Positions 1-8,133 of a stretch of 64,000 nucleotides of DNA are shown here, piece by piece. This DNA is from Makana sp044442725 (GTDB lineage Bacteria; Pseudomonadota; Gammaproteobacteria; Enterobacterales; Enterobacteriaceae): contig JBISJR010000001.1 of NCBI GenBank assembly GCA_044442725.1, positions 186,001 through 250,000 of the forward strand, in the 5' to 3' direction. Numbering within the stretch: the first letter of the stretch is position 1; each line of letters opens with the position of its first letter. Position numbers and translations under genes: made by a program. The notes under the pieces were generated by a model. The model made no database searches. It had not been told where the DNA came from and saw only the letters and a program-made list of their open reading frames with translations.

Positions 1-249
1 TTGAACTTCTTTATCTTGAAATCTTCTACCTATTAATCTTTTAATTGCAAATAAAGTATTTTCAGGATTTGTAATTGATTGCCTTTTGGCTGGTTGTCCA
101 ACTAAAATTTCATTATTTTTAGTGTAAGCAACAATAGAAGGCGTTGTTCTATCTCCTTCACTATTTTCAATTACTTTTGGTTTTCCATTTTCTATTATTG
201 ATATACATGAATTAGTAGTACCTAAATCTATTCCAATTATTTTTCCCAT
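1..249 (-). CDS. dnaK: Chaperone DnaK (Hsp70), N-terminal fragment cut by the window edge
   Basis: These 83 codons are the N-terminus of the Hsp70 chaperone, which binds exposed hydrophobic peptides in an ATP-driven cycle with DnaJ and GrpE in the cytoplasm. The translation opens MGKIIGIDLGTTNSC, the phosphate-1 loop of the actin-like ATPase domain, and continues with EGDRTTPSIVAY and KRLIGRRF, almost identical to E. coli DnaK. The ATG lies at 247-249 and the gene runs off the left edge, so the rest of the ATPase domain and the substrate-binding domain are not visible. It is transcribed divergently from rplU. A heat-shock-type promoter lies about 45 bases upstream. Confidence 0.97.
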   Translation of the reverse strand, partial: MGKIIGIDLGTTNSCISIIENGKPKVIENSEGDRTTPSIVAYTKNNEILVGQPAKRQSITNPENTLFAIKRLIGRRFQDKEVQ

Positions 250-294
250 ATAAAACCTTTAATTTAATATTAAAATATATTATTTATATTATAA

Positions 295-322
295 ATATAA
301 GGACAAAAATTAATTTTTCAAG
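295..322 (-). promoter_or_regulatory. Predicted sigma-32 (heat-shock) promoter of dnaK
   Basis: On the minus strand, CTTGAAA (316-322) is followed after 13 bases by CCTTATAT (295-302). The sigma-32 consensus is CTTGAAA, about 13-15 bases, then CCCCATNT. The -35 is exact and the -10 keeps CC..AT.T. The site sits 46 bases before the dnaK ATG. The GC-containing CTTGAAA stands out in nearly pure A/T intergenic DNA. This is inference from the motif; rpoH is not in the window. Confidence 0.55.
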
Positions 323-463
323 ATTATAAAATAAAATTTTTTATTAAAATATTAATATACTAATAAATTTTAATAAAATAAATTATATATAATATATATT
401 ATTTATAATATAATTATATATGAAATATATTATATTAATTTTAATTATTAAATTGGAAATTTT

Positions 464-775
464 ATGTACGCAATTTTTCAAAGCTGTGGAAAACAATATA
501 AAGTAATAAAAGGACAAAATATTATAATGGAAAAAATTAATTTTAAAATAAATAATATAATTGAATTTTCAAAAGTATTAATGATATGTGATAAAGAAAA
601 TATTAATTTAGGAAATCCATTTATAAAAAATGTAAGAATTACTGCAAAAATAATATCACATTTTCGTAATAAAAAAATTATTATTTTAAAATTCAAACGT
701 CGTAAACATTTTCGTAAAAAACAAGGTCATAGACAATGGTGTACTAAATTAAAAATTCAAAATATAAATTATTAA
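464..775 (+). CDS. rplU: 50S ribosomal protein L21
   Basis: L21 binds 23S rRNA in the large subunit. The 103 residues match the length of E. coli L21. The start MYAIFQSCGKQYKV and the C-terminal RRKHFRKKQGHRQW segment, rich in RNA-contacting Arg and Lys, are typical of the family. It starts with ATG after a weak GGA Shine-Dalgarno element. It is first in the rplU-rpmA-obgE cluster, 14 bases before rpmA, the same order as in E. coli, where yhbE lies between rpmA and obgE and is missing here. Confidence 0.96.
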   Translation: MYAIFQSCGKQYKVIKGQNIIMEKINFKINNIIEFSKVLMICDKENINLGNPFIKNVRITAKIISHFRNKKIIILKFKRRKHFRKKQGHRQWCTKLKIQNINY

Positions 776-789
776 AATAAGAGAACAAT

Positions 790-1044
790 ATGGCACATAA
801 AAAAGCAGGCGGATCAACAAGAAATGGTAGAGACTCACATAGTAAACGTTTAGGAATAAAAAAATTTGGAGGAGAAATTGTTAAATCTGGAAATATAATT
901 GTACGTCAACGTGGAACTAAATTTCATCCAGGTACTAATGTTGGATGCGGAAGTGATCATACTTTATTTGCATTAATAGATGGAAAAGTTAAATTTGAAT
1001 TAAAAGGTATTAATAAAAAAAAATTTATAAGTATATTTAATTAA
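790..1044 (+). CDS. rpmA: 50S ribosomal protein L27
   Basis: L27 sits near the peptidyl-transferase centre and helps place tRNA 3' ends. The 84 residues begin MAHKKAGGSTRNGRDS, the conserved flexible N-terminal tail of the family, and continue with VRQRGTKFHPG, also diagnostic. Length is one residue short of E. coli L27. A GAGAA Shine-Dalgarno-like element precedes the ATG. It lies between rplU and obgE and is probably cotranscribed with both. Confidence 0.97.
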   Translation: MAHKKAGGSTRNGRDSHSKRLGIKKFGGEIVKSGNIIVRQRGTKFHPGTNVGCGSDHTLFALIDGKVKFELKGINKKKFISIFN

Positions 1045-1085
1045 ATTTATAAATATTTTATTAATATTTAATTTAGAGAACAATT

Positions 1086-2090
1086 ATGAAATTTGTTGAT
1101 GAATTTAATATTACAGCATCAGCTGGAAATGGTGGTGATGGTTGTATTAGTTTTCGTAGAGAAAAGTATATTAATAAAGGAGGACCAAATGGAGGAAATG
1201 GTGGTAATGGAGGAAATATATGGTTAATTGGAAATCAAAATTTAAAAAATTTAATTAATTGTACATTTAAAAAAAATTATTATGCAAATTGTGGAGAAAA
1301 TGGTAAAAAATATAATAGAACTGGAAAAAATGGAAAAGATATTTTTATTAAAGTCCCATTAGGAACAAGAGTAACAGATATTGATAAAGGAAAAATTATA
1401 TGTGATATTATATATAATAAACAAATTATATTAATATCAAAAGGGGGAAAACACGGTATTGGTAATACAAAATTTAAATCATCTGTAAATAGATACCCTA
1501 GAATAAAAACTTGTGGAAAAAAAGGTGATATTTGTAAAATAAATTTAAAATTAATATTTTTAGCAGATGTCGGATTATTAGGACTACCTAATGCTGGAAA
1601 ATCTACATTTATTAAATCTGTATCATCAGCAAAGCCAAAAATATCTAGTTATCCTTTTACTACATTAATACCAAGTCTGGGTGTTGTATTTGTTAAAAAA
1701 AAAAAATTTATTATTGCTGATATACCTGGAATTATAAAAGGATCTTATTATGGTGCTGGTTTAGGTATTAATTTTCTTAAACATTTAGAAAGATGTAAAA
1801 TATTACTTCATATAATTGACATATATCCTGCAGATAAATCAAATCCAATTGAAAATGCAATTATAATTTTAAATGAAATAAAAAAATATGGTAATATTTT
1901 ATACAAAAAACCTATATGGCTTGTGTTTAATAAAATTGATTTAATAGATATTAAAAAAGTATTAATTATAGCAAATAAAGTAGCAAAATCTTTAAATTTT
2001 TATAAAAAATATTATTTAATATCTGCTAAAAATAAAAAAAATATTAAAAAATTATGTTTAGATTTGTCTAATTATATTAATAATATTTAA
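1086..2090 (+). CDS. obgE: GTPase Obg (ObgE/CgtA), 50S assembly factor
   Basis: Obg is an essential GTPase that acts late in 50S assembly. The N-terminal glycine-rich Obg fold (about residues 1-158, with GGNGGNGGN repeats) is followed by a G domain with G1 GLPNAGKST near residue 165, switch II DIPG and the G4 motif NKID. At 334 residues it is shorter than E. coli ObgE (390) and lacks the acidic C-terminal tail. A run of 12 A at 1695-1706 lies in frame in the G domain and is a possible slippage site. It is the last gene of the rplU cluster and converges on deaD. Confidence 0.95.
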   Translation: MKFVDEFNITASAGNGGDGCISFRREKYINKGGPNGGNGGNGGNIWLIGNQNLKNLINCTFKKNYYANCGENGKKYNRTGKNGKDIFIKVPLGTRVTDIDKGKIICDIIYNKQIILISKGGKHGIGNTKFKSSVNRYPRIKTCGKKGDICKINLKLIFLADVGLLGLPNAGKSTFIKSVSSAKPKISSYPFTTLIPSLGVVFVKKKKFIIADIPGIIKGSYYGAGLGINFLKHLERCKILLHIIDIYPADKSNPIENAIIILNEIKKYGNILYKKPIWLVFNKIDLIDIKKVLIIANKVAKSLNFYKKYYLISAKNKKNIKKLCLDLSNYINNI

Positions 2091-2206
2091 ATAAATTTTA
2101 ATATTATTTAAATATTTTAAATATTTTTAAAATAAATTATAAATAATAAAAATTTTTAAATTTTATATTTTTTAAATATAAATAAAAAAATTTTAAAAAA
2201 TATTAA

Positions 2207-2242
2207 ATTCTTAATATATCATTTATATGATATATTAAGAAT
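2207..2242. terminator. Bidirectional hairpin between obgE and deaD
   Basis: A perfect 16-bp inverted repeat (arms 2207-2222 and 2227-2242) encloses a 4-base loop and lies between the convergent 3' ends of obgE and deaD, 6 bases from the deaD stop codon. Position and symmetry suggest a terminator or RNA 3'-end stabiliser for both transcripts. The stem is mostly A/T and there is no clear U-tract, so this is inference. Confidence 0.5.
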
Positions 2243-2248
2243 AAATAA

Positions 2249-4039
2249 TTATTTATTAATATTTTTTTTATTTTTATTAACATAATTATATTTAATTTTA
2301 TTTTTAAAAATAAATTTGTTTTTATTAAATTTAATTTTTTTTATATTATTAATTTTAAATTTTTTATCTTTTGTATTTATATTTTTATTTTTTATTAATT
2401 TTATATTTATAATTTTATTTAAAATTTTTATTTTATTTAATTTATTAAATATATTTTTTGATATATTTTTTGATAATTCAATAATTGAATAATAATCAAA
2501 TAATTTAATATTTCCTATAAATTTACTATTTATTTTACCTTCATTAGCAATTGCACCAACTATATTACGAACTTCAACACCATCTTTAATTCCAACATCA
2601 ATACTAAATAAATTAAATTTATTTTTAAATTTTTTATTATTTATAAATAAATTATAATTATTTTTATCTTTAAATATTTTGTTTTTTATTTTTAATTTAT
2701 TATTTTTTTTAAATAATGAAAATTTTTTAACAATTAAATTGTTTTTTCCTTCAGATATTTTTAATAATATAGCAGATAAAGTTTCTATATCTAAATTTGT
2801 ATTTTTTTTAATTTTATTTAAAAGATTTAAATATAAATTTAAATCTATATGTTTTAATTTAGATTTAACTTTATCTGAAAATTTAGAAATTCTTATATAA
2901 CTTAATTCATCTTCATTAGGTAATTTTATTTCTTTTATTTTAAATTTAATAAAATTTTCTATATTTCTAAGAAATCTTATTTCTCTATTTTCTATAAATA
3001 AAATTGCTTTACCAGCTCTACCAGCCCTTCCTGTTCTTCCTATACGATGAATATAAGATTCTGAATCAAATGGAATATCATAATTTATTACTAAACTTAT
3101 TCTATCTACATCAAGACCTCTAGCAGCAACATCTGTTGCTATTAAAATATCTAATTCTCCTTTTTTAAAACTATTTAATGTTTTTTCACGTATATTTTGA
3201 TTCATATCACCATTTAAAGCAGAACTATTATAACCTTTTCTTTCAAGATAATTAGATATATCTATAGTTGAATTTTTTGTTTTAACAAATACAATGGCAG
3301 CATCAAAATTTTCTATTTCTAAAAAATAACTAAGTGCTTCTTTTTTATAAATTCTATTAACTTTCCAATAATTTTGTAATATATCTGGACGTGTATTAAT
3401 ATTACAGTGTATTTTAATTTCTTTTGGTTTGTTCATAAAACGATTTGCTATACGTTTAATAGGCTCAGGCATAGTGGCAGAAAATAAAGCTGTTTGATGT
3501 ATTTTAGGGATTTTAGATAGAATAGTTTCTACATCTTCTATAAAACCCATTCTTAACATTTCATCTGCTTCATCCAATACTAAACCAGAAATATTAGATA
3601 AATCTAAAGTACCTTTTTTTAAATGATCTAATAATCTACCAGGTGTTCCAAAAACAATTTGAGGTTTTTTTTTTAATGCTTTAAATTGTAAATCATAATT
3701 TTGACCACCATATAAAACAGCTATTTTAATTAAATTTATATATTTAGAAAAATCTAAAAATGCTTTTCCAACTTGTATTGCTAATTCTCTAGTAGGAGTT
3801 AAAACTAGAACTTGAGTTAATTTAATTGATAAATTTATTTTATTAAGAAAAGGTAAAGCAAAAGCTGCTGTTTTACCACTACCTGTTTGAGCAATACCTA
3901 ATACATCATTACCTGACAATAAATGTGGAATGCAATTAATTTGTATTGGAGATGGTTTTTTATATCCTAAATCATTTAATGATTTAATAATATTATTTTT
4001 TAAACCTAAATTAGCAAAAGATATTTCATTTTCAGACAT
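2249..4039 (-). CDS. deaD: DEAD-box RNA helicase DeaD (CsdA)
   Basis: DeaD unwinds RNA during ribosome assembly and, in the cold, mRNA decay. The 596 residues carry the Q motif, AQTGSGKT (motif I), PTRELA, DEAD (as LDEADEM), SAT, and HRIGRTGRAGR (motif VI). A C-terminal domain around residues 470-560 retains DVGIKDGVEVRNIVGAIANEG, the DbpA/CsdA-type RNA-binding module. The last 40-odd residues are low-complexity Lys/Asn/Ile. It lies downstream of pnp as in E. coli, where nlpI sits between them; nlpI is lost here. The ATG has an AGAGG Shine-Dalgarno 9 bases upstream and a structured leader (see 4034-4120). Confidence 0.96.
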   Translation of the reverse strand: MSENEISFANLGLKNNIIKSLNDLGYKKPSPIQINCIPHLLSGNDVLGIAQTGSGKTAAFALPFLNKINLSIKLTQVLVLTPTRELAIQVGKAFLDFSKYINLIKIAVLYGGQNYDLQFKALKKKPQIVFGTPGRLLDHLKKGTLDLSNISGLVLDEADEMLRMGFIEDVETILSKIPKIHQTALFSATMPEPIKRIANRFMNKPKEIKIHCNINTRPDILQNYWKVNRIYKKEALSYFLEIENFDAAIVFVKTKNSTIDISNYLERKGYNSSALNGDMNQNIREKTLNSFKKGELDILIATDVAARGLDVDRISLVINYDIPFDSESYIHRIGRTGRAGRAGKAILFIENREIRFLRNIENFIKFKIKEIKLPNEDELSYIRISKFSDKVKSKLKHIDLNLYLNLLNKIKKNTNLDIETLSAILLKISEGKNNLIVKKFSLFKKNNKLKIKNKIFKDKNNYNLFINNKKFKNKFNLFSIDVGIKDGVEVRNIVGAIANEGKINSKFIGNIKLFDYYSIIELSKNISKNIFNKLNKIKILNKIINIKLIKNKNINTKDKKFKINNIKKIKFNKNKFIFKNKIKYNYVNKNKKNINK

Positions 4040-4120
4040 GTGTAATAGCCTCTTTTATTATAGACCAGTCTGCATGTCTTAAAGTGAAAATATTTATTTT
4101 CACTAACATTAAGAACTGGT
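4034..4120 (-). promoter_or_regulatory. Structured 5' leader of deaD with nested hairpins
   Basis: The region just upstream of deaD holds three nested complementary pairs: ACCAGT/ACTGGT (4064-4069 with 4115-4120), CTTAA/TTAAG (4078-4082 with 4109-4113) and AGTGAAAAT/ATTTTCACT (4083-4091 with 4096-4104, 4-base loop). In addition AGACATG (4034-4040), which contains the complement of the start codon, is complementary to CATGTCT (4073-4079). That pairing would close off the start codon with the Shine-Dalgarno in its loop, and it overlaps the CTTAA arm, so the two folds compete. This looks like a regulated leader, but function is inference. Confidence 0.45.
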
Positions 4121-4230
4121 TAAAAATTATTTTAAATAAATTTCATTATTAATTTTAAAAATAATTAAATTTAATTTTTTAATTAAAATAAATATATTTA
4201 ATTTTATAAATATAAAATTTTTAATTTTAA

Positions 4231-6318
4231 TTAAAAAGAATTGGCTTCTTTTATACTTAATCTAACTCTACCATTATTATCAATTTCAATAACTTTTACT
4301 AAAATTTCTTGAAAAATTGATAAGTAATCATTTACTTTATCTACCCTTTTTTTAGAAATTTGAGAAATATGAACTAATCCTTCTTTATAATTATTTATAC
4401 TTACAAAAGCACCAAAATTTACTATACGAGTAACTTTTCCATTATAAATAGATCCAACTTCTATTTCATTAGTTATTTGTTTAATTCTATCTATAGCTTT
4501 AATTGCTTTATATTTATCTATTGATGAAATTTTTATTATACCACCATTTTCAATTTCTATTGTTGCTCCAGTTTCTTCTGTAAGAGATCTAATTACAGAA
4601 CCTCCTTTTCCAATAACATCTTTAATTTTATCTGGATTAATTTTTATTGTATGAATTCTTGGTGCAAATTTAGAAATATTATTTCTTGGATATTTAATTT
4701 TTTTTTCCATATAATTTAAAATATTTATAATTGCTTTTTTTGCAATTTTTAAAGATTTTTTTAAAATATATATATTTATACCTTCTATTTTAATATCCAT
4801 TTGTAATGCAGTAATATATTTACAATTACCAATAATTTTAAAATCCATATCTCCATAATTGTCTTCTTCTCCTATTATATCAGTTAAAATAATAATTTTT
4901 TTACCTTCTTTAACTAATCCAATAGATATTCCTGCAATAGGTGATTTTATAGGAACACCAGCATCCATTAGAGCTAATGAAGCACCACAAACAGATGCCA
5001 TAGAAGAAGATCCGTTTGATTCTGTTATTTCTGATACAATACGAATTGTATATGGAAATATATTAATAGATGGTAAAATATATTTTATTCCTTTTTTAGC
5101 TAAACGACCATGACCAATTTCTCTTCTTTTAGGTGATCCAATTAAACCAACTTCTCCTATACAATAAGGAGGAAAATTATAATGTAATAAAAATCTATCT
5201 ATTTTATCACCTGTAATTTCATCAATATTTTGTGCATCTCTTTCAGTACCTAAAGTTACTGTAACTAATGCTTGAGTTTCTCCTCTTGTAAATATTGCAG
5301 ATCCATGAGCACGAGGCAGTATTCCTATTTTAATATCTAAATTTCTAATTTTATTTATTTTCCTACCATCAATACGTATTTTTTCATATATTAATTTATT
5401 TCTTATTAATCTTTTTTTAAAATAATCAAATTCAATATTGATTTTATTTTCATCTAAATTTTTATTTTTCTTTATTATTTTTTTATTAGTTTCAGACTTA
5501 ATTAAATTTAATTTATTATTTCTTTCTTTTTTTTCTTTTATTAAAAATGTATTATTTAATTTTAATTTTGATAATTTAGATATTTTATTAATCAAATAAT
5601 TATTTGTTATTTTATTATTAAATTTAAGATTTTTATCTTTTACTAAATTTGAAAATAAATTTATATTTTCTATTACTACATTTTGACTATTATAACCAAA
5701 TTCTATAGCATTCAAAATTTTATTTTCATTCAATAAATTAGATTCTGATTCTACCATTAAAATTGAATTTTTTGTACAAGATATAATCAAATTTAAATTA
5801 CTATTTACAATTTCATTATAAGTTGGATTTAATATAAAATTATTATTTATATAACCAATTCTTGCAACACCTATTGGTCCTTTAAATGGAATACCTGATA
5901 TACTCAAAGCTGCTGAAGTTCCAATTATTGCTACAATATCAGGATTAATTTGAGGATTTACAGAAATTGCTGTTGCAATAATTTGTACTTCATTCATAAA
6001 TTTTTCAGGAAATAAAGGTCTTATAGGTCTATCTATAAGTCTTGAAGTTATTATTTCATTTTCACTTGGACGCCCTTCTCTACGAAAAAAACCACCTGGA
6101 AATTTACCTATAGAATAATAACGTTCTTGATAATGAACATTAAGAGGAAAAAAATTTTGACCTATTTTTTCTTCTTTTTCACATACAATAGTTACAAGTA
6201 CAATTGTATCTTCAATACTTGATAAAACTGAAGATGTAGATTGTCTTGCTATAAAACCAGTTTCTAACTTTACTAAGTTATTTCCATATTTAAATTTATG
6301 TACAATCTTATTTAACAA
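4231..6318 (-). CDS. pnp: Polynucleotide phosphorylase (PNPase)
   Basis: PNPase is a trimeric 3'-5' phosphorolytic exoribonuclease of the RNA degradosome. The 695 residues show two RNase PH-like domains (FFRREGRPSE and RLIDRPIRPLFP in the first; GRLAKKG, SEITESNGSSSMASVCG in the second), a KH domain (IKDVIGKGGSVIRSL, about residue 560) and an S1 domain (GKVTRIVNFGAFV, about 625-690). The Glu-rich tail of the E. coli enzyme (711 residues) is gone. The start is TTG at 6316-6318, giving MLNKIVHKF as in the family, with an AAGGA Shine-Dalgarno upstream. A 58-bp palindrome lies in its leader. Confidence 0.97.
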   Translation of the reverse strand: MLNKIVHKFKYGNNLVKLETGFIARQSTSSVLSSIEDTIVLVTIVCEKEEKIGQNFFPLNVHYQERYYSIGKFPGGFFRREGRPSENEIITSRLIDRPIRPLFPEKFMNEVQIIATAISVNPQINPDIVAIIGTSAALSISGIPFKGPIGVARIGYINNNFILNPTYNEIVNSNLNLIISCTKNSILMVESESNLLNENKILNAIEFGYNSQNVVIENINLFSNLVKDKNLKFNNKITNNYLINKISKLSKLKLNNTFLIKEKKERNNKLNLIKSETNKKIIKKNKNLDENKINIEFDYFKKRLIRNKLIYEKIRIDGRKINKIRNLDIKIGILPRAHGSAIFTRGETQALVTVTLGTERDAQNIDEITGDKIDRFLLHYNFPPYCIGEVGLIGSPKRREIGHGRLAKKGIKYILPSINIFPYTIRIVSEITESNGSSSMASVCGASLALMDAGVPIKSPIAGISIGLVKEGKKIIILTDIIGEEDNYGDMDFKIIGNCKYITALQMDIKIEGINIYILKKSLKIAKKAIINILNYMEKKIKYPRNNISKFAPRIHTIKINPDKIKDVIGKGGSVIRSLTEETGATIEIENGGIIKISSIDKYKAIKAIDRIKQITNEIEVGSIYNGKVTRIVNFGAFVSINNYKEGLVHISQISKKRVDKVNDYLSIFQEILVKVIEIDNNGRVRLSIKEANSF

Positions 6319-6355
6319 ATATATTTTCCTTCAAAATTTTAATAAATATAAATAT

Positions 6356-6413
6356 ATAGTTTATTAAAATAAAAAGGGGAAAATATTTTCCCCTTTTTAT
6401 TTTAATAAACTAT
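6356..6413. terminator. 58-bp perfect palindrome between rpsO and pnp
   Basis: Positions 6356-6413 form a perfect 29+29-bp palindrome with a GC core (GGGGAAAAT, ATTTTCCCC). It begins one base after the rpsO stop codon and ends 37 bases before the pnp start. On either strand it reads as a GGGG/CCCC stem followed by TTTTTATTTT, a good intrinsic terminator. In E. coli the rpsO-pnp gap also holds the rpsO terminator and an RNase III-cut stem-loop through which PNPase represses itself. Here one long hairpin may serve both purposes. Confidence 0.75.
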
Positions 6414-6414
6414 T

Positions 6415-6684
6415 TTATCTACGTAAATTTAAATGTTTAATTAAAATATTGTACTTTGATAAATTTTTATGCTTAATATAATTAAGTAGTTTTTTTCTTT
6501 TTGATACCATTTTTAATAAGCCTTTTCGGCTACTATAATCTTTTTTATTTTTAATAAAATGAGTTTGTAATTTATTTATATTTAAAGTTAAAATAGCTAT
6601 TTGGACTTCAGTAGAACCTGTGTTTTTTTTATTAAAACCAAATTTATAAATAATTTTTGATTTTTCTTTGTTTATTAGAGACAT
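6415..6684 (-). CDS. rpsO: 30S ribosomal protein S15
   Basis: S15 is a primary binder of the central domain of 16S rRNA. The 89 residues match the family length. NKKNTGSTEVQIAILTLNINKLQTH and the C-terminal SRKGLLKMVSKRKKLLNYI core are diagnostic in segments (FNKKNTGSTEVQ; KGLLKMVSKRKKLL). The ATG follows a GGAGAATT-type Shine-Dalgarno (complement of aattctcc at 6691-6698). It lies between truB and pnp as in E. coli, and its stop codon abuts the 58-bp palindrome. A 245-base A/T-rich spacer without recognisable genes separates it from truB. Confidence 0.95.
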   Translation of the reverse strand: MSLINKEKSKIIYKFGFNKKNTGSTEVQIAILTLNINKLQTHFIKNKKDYSSRKGLLKMVSKRKKLLNYIKHKNLSKYNILIKHLNLRR

Positions 6685-6929
6685 TATAAATTCTCCAAAG
6701 AATTTTATTATTTATTTTTATCTCTAATTTATACTAATATTTATTATTATATCATAATTGATTTAATGTGTATATATATTAAATATATAAAATTTATTAT
6801 AAAATTTATATTTAAGATATTATTTTAAATATTTTATATTTATTAAATATAATTAATATATATATTAATTTTATAATTAAAATATTTATATTTTTAATTA
6901 TATTCTAATAATATAAATTACAAAATTAA

Positions 6930-7664
6930 TTATTTTAATGGTATAATTATTTTTTTTAAAATATTATTTTTTATATATTTATTTTTTTTAATTTTTAAAA
7001 GATTTTTTATATCTTTTATTGTTATCATTTGTTTGTAAAAAAAATTAGATATTTTTATTCTACGAAGTTCTGATACATAAGAACCGCAATTTAAATATAA
7101 ACCTAAATCATCTACAAATTTACGTATATATGTTCCTTTAGAACATTTAATTTTTAATATTAATTTATCTATTTTCCAATATAAAAATTTAATATAATAA
7201 ATTTTAATTGTTTTAAAATTTCTTAAAATTTTAATTCCTTTTCTAGCATATTTATATAAAGGAATTCCATTATATTTTTTTGATGAAAACATAGGTGTAA
7301 TCTGATTTAAAATACCATTAAATTTTTTTAATGCTTTTTCTATTTTAATTTTATTTATATTAACATTATTTTTACTAATTACATTTCCTTCATAATCATA
7401 TGTATCAGTTCTAATTCCTAAAATCATTGTTACTATATAAATTTTATTAGAATTAATTATATATTTAGAAAATTTAGTAGCTTTACCTAAAAATAATGTT
7501 AACATTCCTGTAGATAAAGGATCTAAAGTTCCACCATGTCCTATTTTTTTTAAATTAAAAATTTTTTTTATTATTTGTACAACTTTATTAGAAGTAATAC
7601 CATATGATTTATCTATTAATAAAATTCCATTTATATTGTTTTTTAAATTTTTATTTATTTTCAT
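6930..7664 (-). CDS. truB: tRNA pseudouridine-55 synthase TruB, lacking the C-terminal PUA part
   Basis: TruB converts U55 in the T-loop of tRNAs to pseudouridine and also chaperones tRNA folding. The motif GHGGTLDPLSTGML contains the catalytic Asp at residue 48, as in E. coli. GILLIDKSYGITSN near the start and KCSKGTYIRKFVDDLG are further family signatures. The protein has 244 residues against 314 in E. coli. The missing part is the C-terminal PUA-like RNA-binding domain, and the 33-base gap to the upstream rbfA and the downstream spacer hold no trace of it. It is probably cotranscribed with rbfA and infB. Confidence 0.93.
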   Translation of the reverse strand: MKINKNLKNNINGILLIDKSYGITSNKVVQIIKKIFNLKKIGHGGTLDPLSTGMLTLFLGKATKFSKYIINSNKIYIVTMILGIRTDTYDYEGNVISKNNVNINKIKIEKALKKFNGILNQITPMFSSKKYNGIPLYKYARKGIKILRNFKTIKIYYIKFLYWKIDKLILKIKCSKGTYIRKFVDDLGLYLNCGSYVSELRRIKISNFFYKQMITIKDIKNLLKIKKNKYIKNNILKKIIIPLK

Positions 7665-7696
7665 TTTATTTTAATTTTATATAATTAAAATAAATT

Positions 7697-8059
7697 TTAA
7701 TTTTTTTTAATTAAAATTTTTTTAATTTTATTACATAAATTAATATTTTTAATAATTGAAAAATCATAAGTAAATTTTATTTTAGGTATTAAACGTAAAT
7801 ATATATTTTTTTTAAGCATTTTTCTAAAAAAATTAGATGCATTTTGTATAACAGTAATATTTTTTTCACATTCAATATAATTATTTTTATTTAAAAAAGT
7901 TATAAATATATTTACATATGATAAATCTTTAGATATATAAATATCTGAAATAGTAGTTAATTTAATTCTAGGATCTTTAATTTTTTTAATTAAAATAATA
8001 GAAATTTGTTTTTTTATTTCTTTAGATATTTTTTTAATTCTTATATTTTTTTTTTCCAT
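7697..8059 (-). CDS. rbfA: Ribosome-binding factor A
   Basis: RbfA binds the 30S subunit near helix 1 of 16S rRNA during maturation and cold adaptation. The 120 residues (E. coli 133) keep the KH-like fold pattern: an N-terminal helix ending ISIILIKKIKDPRI, then ISDIYISKDLSYVNIFIT and the C-terminal LIPKIKFTYD. The short C-terminal tail of E. coli RbfA is missing. It stands between infB and truB in the conserved nusA-infB-rbfA-truB-rpsO-pnp order, 74 bases after infB. Confidence 0.9.
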   Translation of the reverse strand: MEKKNIRIKKISKEIKKQISIILIKKIKDPRIKLTTISDIYISKDLSYVNIFITFLNKNNYIECEKNITVIQNASNFFRKMLKKNIYLRLIPKIKFTYDFSIIKNINLCNKIKKILIKKN

Positions 8060-8133
8060 TAATTAATAATTTTAATTCCTTTTAATTTTAATATATTTAT
8101 ATATAATTTATATATATTTAATTTTATTTAAAT

